DNA of 64,000 nucleotides from the NCBI GenBank assembly GCA_013420905.1, contig JAAXNY010000008.1, positions 868,001 to 932,000 of the forward strand, read 5' to 3'. The DNA is from Collybia mongolica. Lineage: Eukaryota > Basidiomycota > Agaricomycetes > Agaricales > Clitocybaceae. The position numbers were made by a program, and so were the translations under genes. Below are positions 12,782 to 24,844 of the stretch, piece by piece; the first letter of the stretch is position 1; each line of letters begins with the position of its first letter. The notes under the pieces were generated by a model. The model made no database searches. It worked only from the letters and a program-made list of their open reading frames with translations, and had not been told where the DNA came from.

Positions 12782-14473
12782 TGACGCAAGCGTGGCAACG
12801 TGTTGATACCTTCAAGCATTCGATGTGATGGCGTAAAGGCAGAGCAAATGCGCTCGTTGTCTGCGATGGGGTCTACGGCACGCTAGTGTCTTATTAGTAT
12901 CTGGTTGCGTGAAAAAAGGGAGTTTATAGCAGGTGGGAGCGAGCACGAGTGTCAAGGATTGGGGTGGTGCGCATCCATCCCTGCTATGGTTCTCCATGCT
13001 TGAGTCCATATGGTACATTCTTAGCGATTGTCCATGTGGACCGTATGCCGCCCATGATGGTGTCCGCAATGCCTTTTCAGCGCTTGATGACGGACTTACA
13101 GCTAGACGTCACTTTGGATTTCGCGTGGTGTGATAGGCATATGGCGCCTGATGCAACTGACCATCAACCAGAGGGAAACAAAATGCTTATGTCGGCTATT
13201 AGCGGCCGTATCATGAATCTTCGTTTGCATTTTAGCAGAAAAGCATGAGGCCGAAACAATTGTCCATGTGTGCAGTTCGCCTTGCTTCCAATCAAGCATC
13301 AACAACTTGTGGTAAGGGTGACATAAGTGCTTGGTTGACCATACAAGCGGGTCTTTCGAAATGAAGGATAATAAATAGTTAACATTCAATATCGCGCACC
13401 ATCAATGAAGAGAATAGTTAGCCTTTTGTGTAACGGAGGTCTCTATAGGACGGGTGGGAATACGGGGAATCAATGGATCCACATCCCCCCTTCCCAACTT
13501 CTCAGGGACATACCAGATTAGCCTAAAGTGCAGTAATTCCTGCACATGTCTAGCTGGGCTGACTAGAGGACAGGGAATGTCAATGAAGGCCAACCACTGT
13601 CATGGGTTTTCCCCACGAGGCCTGCTGGTAATGATACACTTAAGCACCCGACGTGATACTGAATCCAAGTTTGAAGGTGTACGTATGTCTTGACTTTCTT
13701 TCACGCAGCTGAAGGTGGCTTCGGGAGTCGGAGTAACGGGAAACGGACACCTGTACACACGGTCGTAAGTCGTAACACGGGGGAAGGAGACGCTTGAAAG
13801 CAGAGTTGCAGCTCCTTCGGGAATAGGATGCGTAAGCCATTGGAATTCTGAGAGCTGGAGCACAAGTTCTCGATCGGAGATGTTTTCTCGGCTTTTGTAC
13901 CCCAGTACACCGAAAGTCGAGCCTCAACGTGTGACATCGAATTTATAATTGGTGAAGCCACTCTTCATGCGCCTAGTCGGTATCGATGGGCTGAGCGTCG
14001 CATGGACCAAGGATTTGGAATTGGTGCCGAATGTAGAAGTCGCATTGTGATAGCATGTTGAAGAAAATATGCATGACGTTCTTCACGTCGTGGGTACAGT
14101 CGATGACACTCTTAGCATCAACCTTTGAGTCAAATAGTACCTATCCTGATTTGGGTAGATACATAAACCGGCAACTCGGCCATCCGATCCCCGAACCAGA
14201 ACTGCCAAGCAGCCTGCCACCAACAGGATCTCGAGCAACCCACATACTGAAGTACTGGGACCAGTCTGGGACGGAATTGTAATTGAGAGTTGAAGGTTTG
14301 AGATGTCGGATGGAATTAAATTAGTTGTCCATTGGTTGAAAATATATACAATAAGTGTAATTTTTACTGTCCTAAAACAAATAGTTATTATTTAAATTAT
14401 TTATCACCAAAACGTATCTGTTGTTCCGTATGATCCTCTGCACTATTTCTCCTGATGTGTGCTCAAACATGAT
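12782..14473. other. Intergenic; possible decayed reading frame
   Basis: No recognised gene. On the minus strand, about 13929-13402 is nearly open with a single TGA near 13600 and includes the stretch EFQWLTHPIPEGAATLL. On the plus strand, 13930-14040 reads RYRWAERRMDQGFGIG. Neither matches a family I know. One or both may be relics. Confidence 0.35.
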
Positions 14474-15779
14474 TTACTCATTCGCTGGTGCCATTTTAAT
14501 GTGAGCCCAAGGAGGTTCTTGCTCTCCACCGGTCTCAAGAGATGATTGTGGCGGAGGTACTACGGCCCCCTTTGAGGTTGTGAATCCGGTGTCACCTTCT
14601 GAGATCTCCATGTCGGATACGTCAGTCAGAGATATAATAGTACCACTGAGTCGCGGGCTGGCTGTAGACTCGGTTGTCCCATCTTCGTCTTCGTCTTCTC
14701 TCCAAAAAAGACAATAAATATACATGACGACGACTAGAAGGTTGCAAACGGATAGTGTTACAGCCGCCTAGCCGCATTATCTTTCAACAGCAGGTACAAG
14801 CGTAAAGGTAATGAAGGGATACTCACCATTATGTCCGTTGCAAGACCAATGAGCAATCCTCGGTAGACGTAAAGAGTGTTTGCGTTGAACACGAGGACCG
14901 CATAGACAATGCCAGCTAAAGAGCTTAGGACACTAGCGGCGAAAATGGTCAAAATTAGGCGTCGCTGGCTCCGGGGTAACCCAACATTCCAGAGCATCTG
15001 AAATGGGACGACAACTAGGATTGTATCTCCAATTATATCGCCTACAAAGGCCACTGGTCAGTCGTATGTGGCTTTGAGTAAAACTTATAGCACTTACTAG
15101 ATAAACTGATGATGCCAACCGTCCTTCCAAGATAGCATTGGATATGGGTGTTATTATTGTGCCATGATGTATCGCGGCAGCACACCCATATCTTTTGGAT
15201 TAGGAGAGCGAAACACACCAGGGCAAAACAGCAAGACAAAACAAATAAAATCCGCCGTACTCGTGCTTGGGGAAGAACTAGCCGCGAAATCGACATCGCG
15301 ATGCTAATACGAGCTGTCCTAGACGTTCGATGAATGTAAAAAATGTCAATGAAGGGTGTCAACCAACTGGGCCACTCGCCAGACTACTACAGGAAAGGAT
15401 ATGGCTTGGACCCAAAACATTGCTACAAGGACGTCACGAGTAGAGGGCGACACTGTGCAGTAACCGAGTCATTGGTGTTGTGCCCCACTCGCTGGGAGTG
15501 AGAAAATAGGGCTCACCGTTGTAACCAGAACCATCACCCTTCATCCAGAGACAGATCAATTTAAGGACGTCAAAGATGAGTGCTATAAGTGCCCAAAAAT
15601 CATCCCACCACAATCTATCTCGCCTGAGGCGATGGTAGAGGCGAAATGTGGTCGTAACTATGGCTATCGAATGAAAAAGGGTCCCTATTCCTGCATCACT
15701 GTGTGTTTAAATATAAGTTCTTTATAAGTTTGAAAGGAACTGTACCTGTTCTCTCCGCGAGCGAGATTGGAACAGTCAT
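14474..15779 (-). CDS. Fungal rhodopsin-domain integral membrane protein (paralogue A)
   Basis: Seven-helix-like membrane protein of the fungal rhodopsin-domain family often found in agaricomycetes; ligand and function unknown. Exons 15779-15746, 15690-15517, 15452-15380, 15318-15098, 15041-14827, 14767-14474 give 336 aa with continuous phases. Start MTVPISLAERT. Signature segments: FRLYHRLRRDRLWWDDFWAL (loop after helix 1), ARISIAMSISRLV, FALLIQKIWVCCRDTSW, QCYLGRTVGIISLSSD, LWNVGLPRSQRRLILTIFAA, then a last helix LLVVVMYIYCLFW and an acidic cytosolic tail of about 80 residues. The third intron (15379-15319) uses a GC donor (GCGAGT), at the same position as a GT donor in the paralogue at 18949-20268. 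Intron positions match between the two copies, so they arose by duplication. Confidence 0.88.
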
Positions 15780-17042
15780 TCGGTAGGAACACAGCGTCAA
15801 GCCTGGGGACGATATGACGGGGCGAATACTGCCAATGTGGCGTAAGTAAATTACATCGGTATTGGTTTGAAAACCTAAAGCTAGGCACTCACTGCAAGAC
15901 TTCAGTGGCTACCTTCGAAAGATTGCGCGCACTATAAGTACCGAGTTTGTACGGCAGTGCTTCAACCGGTACGTCAGAATTCTCGGAGCTGGAAGTGTAC
16001 TAGCACAAAGACGGCAGCTCTAGTCCCACACTGCCACGTGCAATTCAACGGCAAGGTGATAATAAGATGGATCCAAGCGAATCCTTGAGTATGACAGCGA
16101 GCTGTAACGTTGCTGGCTAAGCTTTGCGACCACTCAAATATCGGCTACAGAATTTGAATAACGCCGCTGACAAAATAGTCGACAGGTGTCGTTCCGCGAA
16201 ATTCGACTGCCCTGCAGACACTGTAACTTCTTTTACACTGATTAGAAAGTTGAACTGGGTTCGAGGCCTTTGGGTGAGCGATCGGGGGTTAAGACCAGGT
16301 GCCTGGATCGGCCCTGAATGCCCCCATCAACCATGCGAGACCTTGGCTCTTGAGGTACTTTGAAGCATAATGTGACTAAGTGGACATCGTGAGTGCCCAC
16401 AATCACCTACATCATGTAGGACCTATCGTCAGCTTCGATAAAATTCGGATATGATCAAACAATCCACCATCGCCACTACTGTAGGCGCAACTTGCCCGCA
16501 CCCCTAGATTGCTACCAAGCCGCCACACCTCACGAGCTCAAAAGAACATGGCCTTCGGTAGGTTACGGAGCCTGACTCCAGATCTCACCGCATGCTGCCA
16601 GCGGCGTTGGTGAATTAAGAAAATATTCCTGAGCCCGAGTTCGTAACTTGAGGTGATGTTTGATTCACCTTCGTCCCCTCGGTCGGTCAATTCAAAAAAG
16701 GGTAATGTCGCTATTGATATTATGTGAACGTCGTTTGAGGCTGTTTAATGCAAAAAGATTTGCTGGGAAAGGAGACAGACCAGCACTTCCTATTTGTTTT
16801 CCACCAATGGCACTGGCCCGGCCGGCCCGGGGTTTGAAGCAGCCTCCCTAAGAAGGCTTACGTAATGCACTAATAGTATGATATTCATGCCCCCGAACAC
16901 AATTAGTACTCCTTACAACCTCAGCTGGGGACCGAATAGGCGAGTATAGGTGAAAGAGAGTGTAGCTTGAATACTACCCGCCGTGAATTAGAGCAAAATT
17001 TATACCACAAGTACATGGATGCAAAACGCTGGTGGAACAGCT
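15780..17042. other. Intergenic, no gene seen
   Basis: About 1.26 kb between the 5' end of rhodopsin-like paralogue A and the 3' end of the PEP mutase-family gene. Only scattered short frames. Confidence 0.5.
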
Positions 17043-18533
17043 TCAGATTTCGTGATACGCCATCCCTCCAGCTTGGTGGTCGACTTTTATAGCTTCCTCG
17101 AGGCCTTGGTGGTGGATATTGCGCATCAGAGAACAAACTACCTGAGTGAAATTCGAGCTTACCCATGACTTCAAAGAATTGCTTCGGGCCCATCCCCAAC
17201 GCCGACGATACATCAGAACCAGTGGCTTTGAGCGATTCGAGGGCCGCCCGAATGCCGTGGATCGCAGGGACAGCCGAAATCAAAGGGAATACTGGCCTCT
17301 GTTTAGCGACACAAGAAGCTCACTACAAACTATTAAAATCTTACTTGCAACCTTAACTCCCAACGTCTTAGCGTCTTCAATAGTAAAATCTGGTGTGGAA
17401 CCGCCATGGACGATGTTAAGAAGTACCTTCGTGGGCTGTCAGGCATTCAGTGCGCGTGAAACATGTGCCATAAGACTTACTGGTGTCGGTTTCACAGCTT
17501 CGACAGCATAGGCTACCTCATCTCGATTCCTAACACCTTCCAAAAACGCAACTGTGGCCCAAAAGTGGAACACATGGTTTCATCAGAGGTTATATATGAA
17601 GTCCTTGACATACCATCAGCCCCCGCTGCAATGGCGGCCTTCAGCCTTTTTATAGCTTCATCCATACCCTGGCCTTGAAGTGCATCAGTCCTTGCGATTA
17701 TTACGATGTCAGATCCGGGGATTTTCGCTCGCGCTACTACTGCAGCGCGTATACGAGCAACGAATTCTGGCAGCGGCGCGAGCTCTTTGCCGAGCAGGTG
17801 CCCACATCGTTTTGATTGGACCTACAACTAGTGAATTCAACAGCTCAGGCAGAAGAATATTGCCACAACGTACCTGATCCTCAATATGCAAACCCGCGAC
17901 GCCTGCTCGTATGTAGGCATCAACTGTTCGGGCTACCATAATTGGACCGCCGAACCTACAAATCCTACTTGTCAATTTGGCGGCCATACAGGTCCCACAA
18001 AACTACACACCCGGTGTCGGCATCACAAATAAGTGGAGTTTGTGGGGATATTCCTGCAATCATCGTTGCGTTCTATGCGTTGATGTGTGCACCAATGATT
18101 TTGTGCATTCATGTACAAACTATTTCCTCGAACCTGAATGAAGTCATTCTGTGTGGCGATGGCCAAATCTGGCTGCCCCAACATGGATGCTGTTGTAGAT
18201 GCGCCACTCATATAAAGGGTGCTAAACCCTGCCTGGAGAGCAAGTCGAGTAGATATGCCATCATACACACCTAATATTTAATTCAGATTTAAAACTGTCA
18301 AGTCCAAGCATTCTGTTCACCTGGCGCAACCTGTAACATGGGAGCACAATTAGGATGTCCGTCGTAAGATCCATGCGAACGAATTCCCGGCGGAACGGCA
18401 CTATTGAACGGACTTGAACATAACATACAATTAGATCATCGTTGCTGAGCAATTCGCGCAAGCGCCGAGTGGGTCGTTGGACGGCAGATATGTCATTTTC
18501 AGCCCCAGGCACCAGACCGTCCCTAGATGTCAT
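17043..18533 (-). CDS. Isocitrate lyase/PEP mutase family enzyme
   Basis: Cytosolic or mitochondrial TIM-barrel enzyme that makes or breaks a C-C or C-P bond next to a 2-oxo acid; family members include 2-methylisocitrate lyase and oxaloacetate hydrolase. Ten exons: 18533-18429, 18330-18321, 18270-18134, 18072-18011, 17955-17874, 17821-17614, 17551-17481, 17435-17345, 17291-17163, 17104-17043, giving 318 aa. Motifs: VAPGVYDGISTRLALQAGF, LICDADTGFGGP (metal-binding Asp pair), VAGLHIEDQ, the catalytic loop SKRCGHLLGKEL with the active Cys, IIARTDALQGQG, VLLNIVHGGSTPDF and C-terminal DHQAGGMAYHEI. The residues VAP plus one base of Gly come from a 10-nt microexon. The gene lies between two rhodopsin-like paralogues in the same orientation. 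The exact substrate is not assignable. Confidence 0.9.
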
Positions 18534-18948
18534 CGAATAGGAAAGAGCCTAAACATATCCGTCAGCTGTTGACACATTTCATCACAGTCTGAGAAGATCA
18601 TAAGTAGACTAACCTTGAACTTGAACAGCGACGACTCTCAAAAAAGATGGGGAAACCACGAAAGAACACGAGTAGCGCATCAAGTAAAGCGATGATGGTA
18701 TATATTTTCCTAAACCGCCTAATTCAAACTCAAATGCAGTCATCGTGACCTCGGAATTCGAAGACTCGCTTATCTCCTACACCGGCGAGGAAGTAGCCGG
18801 AGTTGTTACCAATGGTCTTCGTTCAATGTAAACTCCCACTCTCGACAGGATGGCTGGGAAAATCAGAGGATTGTCGTATTAGCGTACAAGTAATCGAAAG
18901 AAAGTATTCTTCACGAGCTTGAGAAAAAAGAATGTGGGGTGTAGCAAG
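18534..18948. other. Intergenic, likely promoter of the PEP mutase-family gene
   Basis: About 415 bp between the ATG at 18533 and the stop of rhodopsin-like paralogue B. No gene seen; an AT-rich stretch near 18700-18715 includes TATATATTTT. Confidence 0.4.
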
Positions 18949-20268
18949 CTAATCGCCGTGGGTAGTCAGCCTTGAACCACTGGGTGGCGTATTCGGGGAA
19001 AATGTCGACTGGGATGACGAGACTGGCGGTCCCGTATACTGCGAACGTTCAAAATATCTCGAAGCATATGCGGATGTATCAACAAACTGCACATCAGAGA
19101 TTTGGGTCAATACTATGGCAGTCGGTTCGGGTGCTGGCTGTGAGGGTTTACTACGGGTCTCGGAGGGTTCAGAGACGCTTTCGTCTTCGCCTTTCCAGAA
19201 GAGACAATATAGGTAGGTGACAACCACCAGTAGATTGGAGACGAAAAGGGTCAAAGCAGCCTGCATATAAATTGAACTGACATGCCTTAAAGATTGATCA
19301 TGATCAGTACTATACCTTGATATTCGCAGAGAGTCCTATAGCATGTGACCAGTTTGTGGTGCGTGATATCTGGGCACAGAAGACAAAGGTAGCGTAGACG
19401 ACGCCAGCCAGAGAGCTCAAAATACTTGAGGCGAATACCGAGAGTATCAAGCGCCGTTGAGTCCTGGGGAGCTTGACATGCCATAGCATATGAAGGGGAA
19501 TAACAACCAAACAAGTATCAGCTACGATATCCACTACATTTACAGATCAGCGATCATGAAAATTCCACGGAAGAGATTTCTTACGACAGAGGCTCAGAAT
19601 ACCTACTCCGTTCCCTAAATAGCATTGGACGGCACGATTGCGATGCCAAGATGTGTCCCGACAACACATACAGAGTTTTTGGATCAAGAGGCCCAGCCAC
19701 ATCACTCCGAACCAAACGTTCAGCACATAAATATATTTCCGTTGCTTGGTTTTCGGGGGAACCAGGCGCGCAATAGACATCCCAATGCTTATTCTTGCTG
19801 TCCTGTAAAGGTCAACCGGTTGGGAGTTATCATAGAACAGTTTAAACACCCGCATCCACTAACCATACCACAAGAGGAAAAAGAATCGCCGTAAGCCAAA
19901 ACATGATAATTCCCTGGCGAATGGATTCAGCAGCGGGCTGGGCAAGACCTTCGCTTAGTTAGAAGAGAACAGAGAACGAGGTGAAATCCAAATATCACCT
20001 CTGTTATCACGTCGTATCCATGGTGTAACGGCATATGCGATATCGCATAGTGCAGAGAGCAGGGCCCAATGATCATCCCACCAACTGCGGCGTGTGCGAT
20101 GTCGATGATAAACGCGAAAACTTGTGCATGCAATGCCCAAGGTGTGTAGAACCGTGGCTATTACTGACAATTGAAAGATGGACTACTCAGTATAGGATAA
20201 TAACAGAAGTGTGGGTATAACGGCTTACCCCTCCAAGCCGTAAGGGAGACATTGGGTCCTCCGGCCAT
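18949..20268 (-). CDS. Fungal rhodopsin-domain integral membrane protein (paralogue B)
   Basis: Second copy of the rhodopsin-like family in this window. Exons 20268-20229, 20163-19999, 19948-19864, 19802-19585, 19533-19316, 19260-18949 give 345 aa with all phases continuous. Start MAGGPNVSLTAWR. Signature segments: FRVYHRHRTRRSWWDDHWAL, IIMFWLTAILFPLVVW, ARISIGMSIARLVPPKTKQR, LLIQKLCMCCRDTSW, QCYLGNGVGILSLCLDIVAD, LWHVKLPRTQRRLILSVFAS, last helix NLLVVVTYLYCLFWKG, then a Ser/Pro/Thr-rich tail of about 85 residues. Intron positions match paralogue A. The tails differ strongly while the helices stay similar. A Cys-Cys-Arg-Asp-Thr-Ser-Trp loop is shared. Ligand and localisation unknown. Confidence 0.88.
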
Positions 20269-21067
20269 TAGGTTCTGTCCCACTTACGATGCTTGTTACG
20301 ATCAGTGTGTAGAAGGGGAAACCTACAATGGAAACTTACAAGTTTCGGGTTGAATGATCTTGAAGACGTTTGGTAAGGCGCACGAGCTCGAAACAGGGAA
20401 CACACATGAATTAAATTCCGACAAAGCAGCGACGGACATTCGGTTACACGCTGTATGTATGTCATAACATAATAATTCCGCTTTGGGGAAGGTTCCAAAA
20501 TCCTTGATCGTTGGCTTGGAGTTAGAATTGGTTTCGTACCCACAAAAACGCGAGGTTACCAGAACACATCGGATTTTCTTTTTTTTCTTTTTTTGCGCCT
20601 CACCGCAGAGTCAACGTCACACCCCACCGTATCCCATACAGTACTGACTGAGAACTCGATGTGTATCTTAATAATGCCGGAATTTTTGATTTGATCAGAC
20701 CTGATGGAAAGATAGGGTCGGTATGGGATTATCCGGTCTAGGTCTTGCAAGGTCTTGTGGCTTCAAAGTCCATAGCCGGTACGTGGTCCGTGAAATTTGC
20801 ATGAAACCCTACCCTTACCACCCTGAGGTTGATTCTCCTTAGGTCATCGGTGTGCTTAAGTTGTACATAGCTCCATCAATAAAAACCTCACTGAAAGCAT
20901 ACGTCTCCGTGATCGGAGTGGTTTAGTCTCTCAAGTGATGATAAAAATGCGACTAGTGCATAGAGTTGCATTGGCATGACATATAGCATGTGTTTTTGTT
21001 AATGGCATTGCGATGTTTAAGGGAGAACACTGAAACGCGACGACGTAGGATGACCGGGTTAAGCGCT
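20269..21067. other. Intergenic with polypyrimidine tract
   Basis: About 800 bp upstream of rhodopsin paralogue B. A T-rich tract at about 20577-20595 is the only compositional feature. No gene seen. Confidence 0.45.
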
Positions 21068-21819
21068 TTATGCCTCGGAAGTCGGCTTGGCCTTCTTGGT
21101 TGCCGTTGTGTTCTCTCTGTGAGGGAAGTCAGTCAATAAGAAGGAACAGTAATGATTTCGATGTGGTGCAGAGATAGCAACGTACCTGAATCCGTTCTTG
21201 AATCTCCTCGACACCCCTTTCAGGTGCCTCATTCTTCCAGTGCCTGTAGTCTTTCTGCGCTTAGCCTTCTGTCCCCACTCGTACGATCTCAGTTTAGCGG
21301 ATGGATAACCACACTGAGCACAAGCTGTAACAGTGACATGAGCATGGTGTCTAAAACCTGTTAACTTTAGACGCACTTTTGTGTTGTCTGTGGAAGGCTC
21401 GATTCCCGCATCGCCGGCAGAGCGTGTGCGACTTTGTGTGTCTCTTACTATAATGGAGCGTTTGAGTTACCGAAAGTTATGAATTTTCGAATGATGGCAC
21501 ATACCCAAAGGACGAAGTACCTAGGCAGATCGTGCAGATTAGAAGTAAATTCCTTGGGCCTAAGAAGAATAGAACATGGTGAACGGACCTTTCGTCTGTT
21601 AAGGCAATACAGATTTTATTAGCATGAAAATTTATAGAGGGTGGAAAGGCAAGCTGAAGAGTTTGTTTTCGTGTCTAATCGCGTAACCACAGGTTCACCT
21701 AACCACATCCAAAATCTCCGGTGTTAATCCATCGTTCCCAACGGTCCAAATCCTCCCATATAGCAATCCGGTGGTGCCTGGTCATAGGTGTAGCGTCTGG
21801 GAGAGTAAACACTCACCAT
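21068..21819 (-). CDS. RPL37: 60S ribosomal protein eL37 (L37e)
   Basis: Zinc-binding component of the large ribosomal subunit. Exons 21819-21817 (just ATG), 21595-21589 (7 nt), 21520-21505, 21447-21377, 21324-21186, 21116-21068 give 94 aa, the normal length. Motifs: [19 protein letters not shown] and [20 protein letters not shown] contain the four zinc-ligand cysteines; the end reads [15 protein letters not shown]. No ATG precedes the exon encoding Thr-Lys. The ATG followed directly by GTGAGT at 21819-21811 is the best start, leaving a first intron of about 220 nt, which is common for ribosomal protein genes. The gene is divergent from the HAUS6-like gene, 428 bp apart. The C-terminal exons are certain; the placement of the first exon is inferred. 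Confidence 0.9.
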
Positions 21820-22247
21820 CTCGTCGTGTTCTTGAGGATTCTAGTGTCGGTGGGGATGGGGGGGCCAAATTCAGGTATTCAACCTGCGTGGTGGACTATC
21901 GTGGGAATTCCGCCACGTTTTGGGAAATTGCCGGACCATCAACTTTAGGACCGCTTGGTCTTTCTCGATTCGCATTCATCGCTATACTCCTTCTGATCCT
22001 TGGCTGGTCCCCGGCAACAAGGTGGAAAACCCATAATCTTAGCACCCGAGTGGGCGAGGCCCACTTAGCATTTCCCCCAGCCCCGCCGGGCCACGTTACT
22101 GAGAGTACAAGGCCTTCATCTTGGACACGAGGGCTCGGATATCGTACCAGTTCGAGCATTTCTACGTTTCAACGCACGAAAGCCTGTATCATTTTGACGT
22201 GAAGCATTGGAACGCTCGATTAGCCTCCTTGATTATCGCCATTAAGA
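21820..22247. promoter_or_regulatory. Shared divergent promoter region eL37 / HAUS6-like
   Basis: 428 bp between the two divergent start codons. No open gene. Assigned as a promoter region from position only; no specific factor site is claimed. Confidence 0.4.
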
Positions 22248-24844
22248 ATGACTGCTTTGGTACTATCACTCCCAGCGCCGCTCATTCTCCTCGTTCATCT
22301 CCATATCCTGGAATATCCACATGCGAATAAACCGGAATATGATCATAATATCTTCAATGCTCAGGCTCGCGGGTTGCGGGACCGGATTAAGACCCTCGAA
22401 GACGTGTGCTACTTTCTCGTTAGTCGTTTGGAAGGAAACGCAAGGACGGTGTGTCTTTATCACTGAATCCAAGGCACGAATGGACTATTTAACGGGTACA
22501 GATCCTGCCAACCTATCCCTGCGTGCAACCATCGGATACTGTGGCATTCCGTACCTCACTTGCAAAATACCTAGAAACATTGAGACATCAATCCCTATAT
22601 CCTTCCTCGAAGGCATCGGTTGGAGCAAGCGGTAAGGTTGGGGGTAAAGCAGAGACGGTAAATAGCGGTGGTTTGGCATGGTGGTGGAAAGATGTCTTGG
22701 TACGGAAGTCGCTTCTAGAAGAATGCTCTGGCGAAAAGTGAGTTTTAAATGATGTCAGATAAGCCTATTTTAACAATAAGGACACAGATTCGAACGTCTA
22801 ATACTCTCATTATCGACTCATGCACTCCTAAGGGGCATAGCACCGTCGACAATTATACTTCCAGAAGACACAAACGTATGCCACCACTCAACTACCGTTT
22901 CAGTACTTGACTATTTTTAGAGACTGCTTCGCATACAGCCTGACTTATACACCGGAATTTTGTTCAAGTCCAAGTCGAGGCGGCATATGTGGTCACATTC
23001 GGCCGCGCTTCTCCTCCAACGTCACGATTCCTGCAAGTCTCTACGAGTCAGTACTCGCGCACTCATCTTGAACGTCGAGCTGTGACGTGACGGGATCCCA
23101 GGAACACCTTATGGCCTACAACGGCATCGTAATATCCAAATATTCTCACCTTGAAACCGAGCGCCTGGTATCTCTTGTAGGCTCGAAATTAATTGATCTC
23201 CATCACAAACTATGGCACGACCAAGAAGGACGCTTGGCTCTTGAGTTCCTAGCAAAACTTCATGGTCTGGCAGGTCCAGAGACTCCCGGCGTCCCTCACA
23301 TTGGTCCTGGGAACTCTATGGACTCCAAGGTGGGTTTCACACATCTGATCATAAAGCCATTGCCCTGTAATATCGATTTTTTCCAGAATCCCACGACGCC
23401 ACACCAGCCACTCCCAATAGCGGCCGCCCACCACCCTGCAAACCTCAAAAGACTTCGGAAACCCGTTTTCTCACCAACAAGGAAATTACGTGGAGAGAGT
23501 CAGATCGATGGGAAGAGGACGTTGGTTTCAGCACCGCCCAGTGTCTCCCAGTCAATAGCCGAAGTCACCCTGTCAGGCTACCTCGATACTGAATTGCGAA
23601 CACAGCGGGCAATAATTGAAGCTCTTTCAAAAGTGAAGAAAATTGGGCAGGAATTGCTAACCAGTGCAAAAACCCTGGAAGGCAAACATAAATCGAGAGC
23701 TGGAGGCTCCACCCTAGCGTTATGGCAGCCAGCTAGTGCGTCATCAGTTGCCGCAATCAACTTCGATGTATATTCATTTTCGTTATTCACATCGTGATGC
23801 CGATTCTCACAACGTAAGCGTAGATCGAACCAACCCCGGAGCTCCTGTCCTCTTTATCACTGTATCCGCCATTCAGTGACACTTCACCACAATCACAGAT
23901 AGACGGCATACGAGATTCCGTACTGTCATCTTATCCCGCTGTACCCGACCTCTGCGGCCCTCGGCTTCCTTGGAAGAATGTGCATTCAAACTCAGATACT
24001 CACAGCTCTAAGATTCCCCGTGCCAATCCGGACGTTTTTAAAGCCCCTTCAAGCCAAAATCTTACATCCATATCATCAAGTTCGCATATTTTAAAGCCAC
24101 AGCTCACTAATTCAACGCCCCCGACCACTATCAAAATCAGTCGCAAGGTTCCCCTGAATCATAGGACGATCAAAAGTACCACGCGACGAGGGACGAATGT
24201 ACCCCGAAAGTCCATACGTCTTTCCCTCGCCGTCAATAGCCGTCCATCATTATTTCCGAGCGGGGAGGGATCCGACGAGGCAGACGCTTTGGAAGACGAA
24301 ATCTACCGTGTATGCTGCCTCTGCTTGTGCTACAGGAAAAATCCGACTATTTGCTAACTCATCGACAGATTGTGCATGGGACTGAGGATGTGTCGACGGA
24401 GGATATACTTGTTCCGGTGACTCCCAAGGCAAAGGCACCTCCTGTGAACCGGATCTTTACTGGCACGAAAGGGTCTCCAGCCAAGCGACCGAAGCAATCA
24501 TACCCTATGGCATTCCACGAGCCCCCTGTCGCTCTTCCTTTGCCGGTTACTACATCGATATCCCTCGATGGCCTTACATCAGGTAGTAGCGACGAAGAAG
24601 ATGAATTGACGGACCAGGGCACGCCAAATCAGAAACTGTTTGGTGATACCGGCGACGGTAACGAAGAATACGAAAACGAAGCCCCGAGTATGACATTGCG
24701 TGACATCCTTCTGCGGGCTGACACTATGCAGTTTGACCTCTTAGGTGAGTCATGTTAAGGCCCGGCCCTCGGTTTAAGTTATATATTTCAACAGATGAAG
24801 ATGGTGAAGATGAATTAGAAAATGAATCATTTGGTTGGGACTAG
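22248..24844 (+). CDS. Augmin complex subunit HAUS6-like protein
   Basis: Augmin recruits gamma-tubulin to spindle microtubules for branching nucleation. Nine exons: 22248-22448, 22502-22737, 22788-22875, 22921-23046, 23102-23329, 23387-23767, 23824-24309, 24369-24744, 24795-24844, giving 723 aa with continuous phases. The N-terminal HAUS6_N-like domain shows LVHLHILEYPHAN, LPTYPCVQPSDTVAFRTSLA, WWWKDVLVRKSLLEECSG, FERLILSLSTHALLRG, a pattern I recall for basidiomycete HAUS6. A helical stretch KYSHLETERLVSLVGSKLID follows, then a coiled-coil-prone segment near residues 345-385. The rest is a Ser/Pro-rich, acidic, probably disordered tail ending ENESFGWD. The family call rests on the N-terminal 250 residues and could be tested by profile search. 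Confidence 0.72.

Noticed and set aside
13402..13929. Nearly open minus-strand stretch with a single TGA
   Set aside because: No recognisable motif, no convincing start or splice sites; kept only as a note in the gap entry.
17709..18268. Apparent broken PEP mutase gene in several frames
   Set aside because: Proper introns, including the 10-nt microexon, restore a complete 318-aa protein, so it is not a pseudogene.
20577..20595. T-rich tract as a pol III terminator or transposon tail
   Set aside because: No tRNA-like structure or element upstream; simple polypyrimidine sequence is common in fungal promoters and UTRs.
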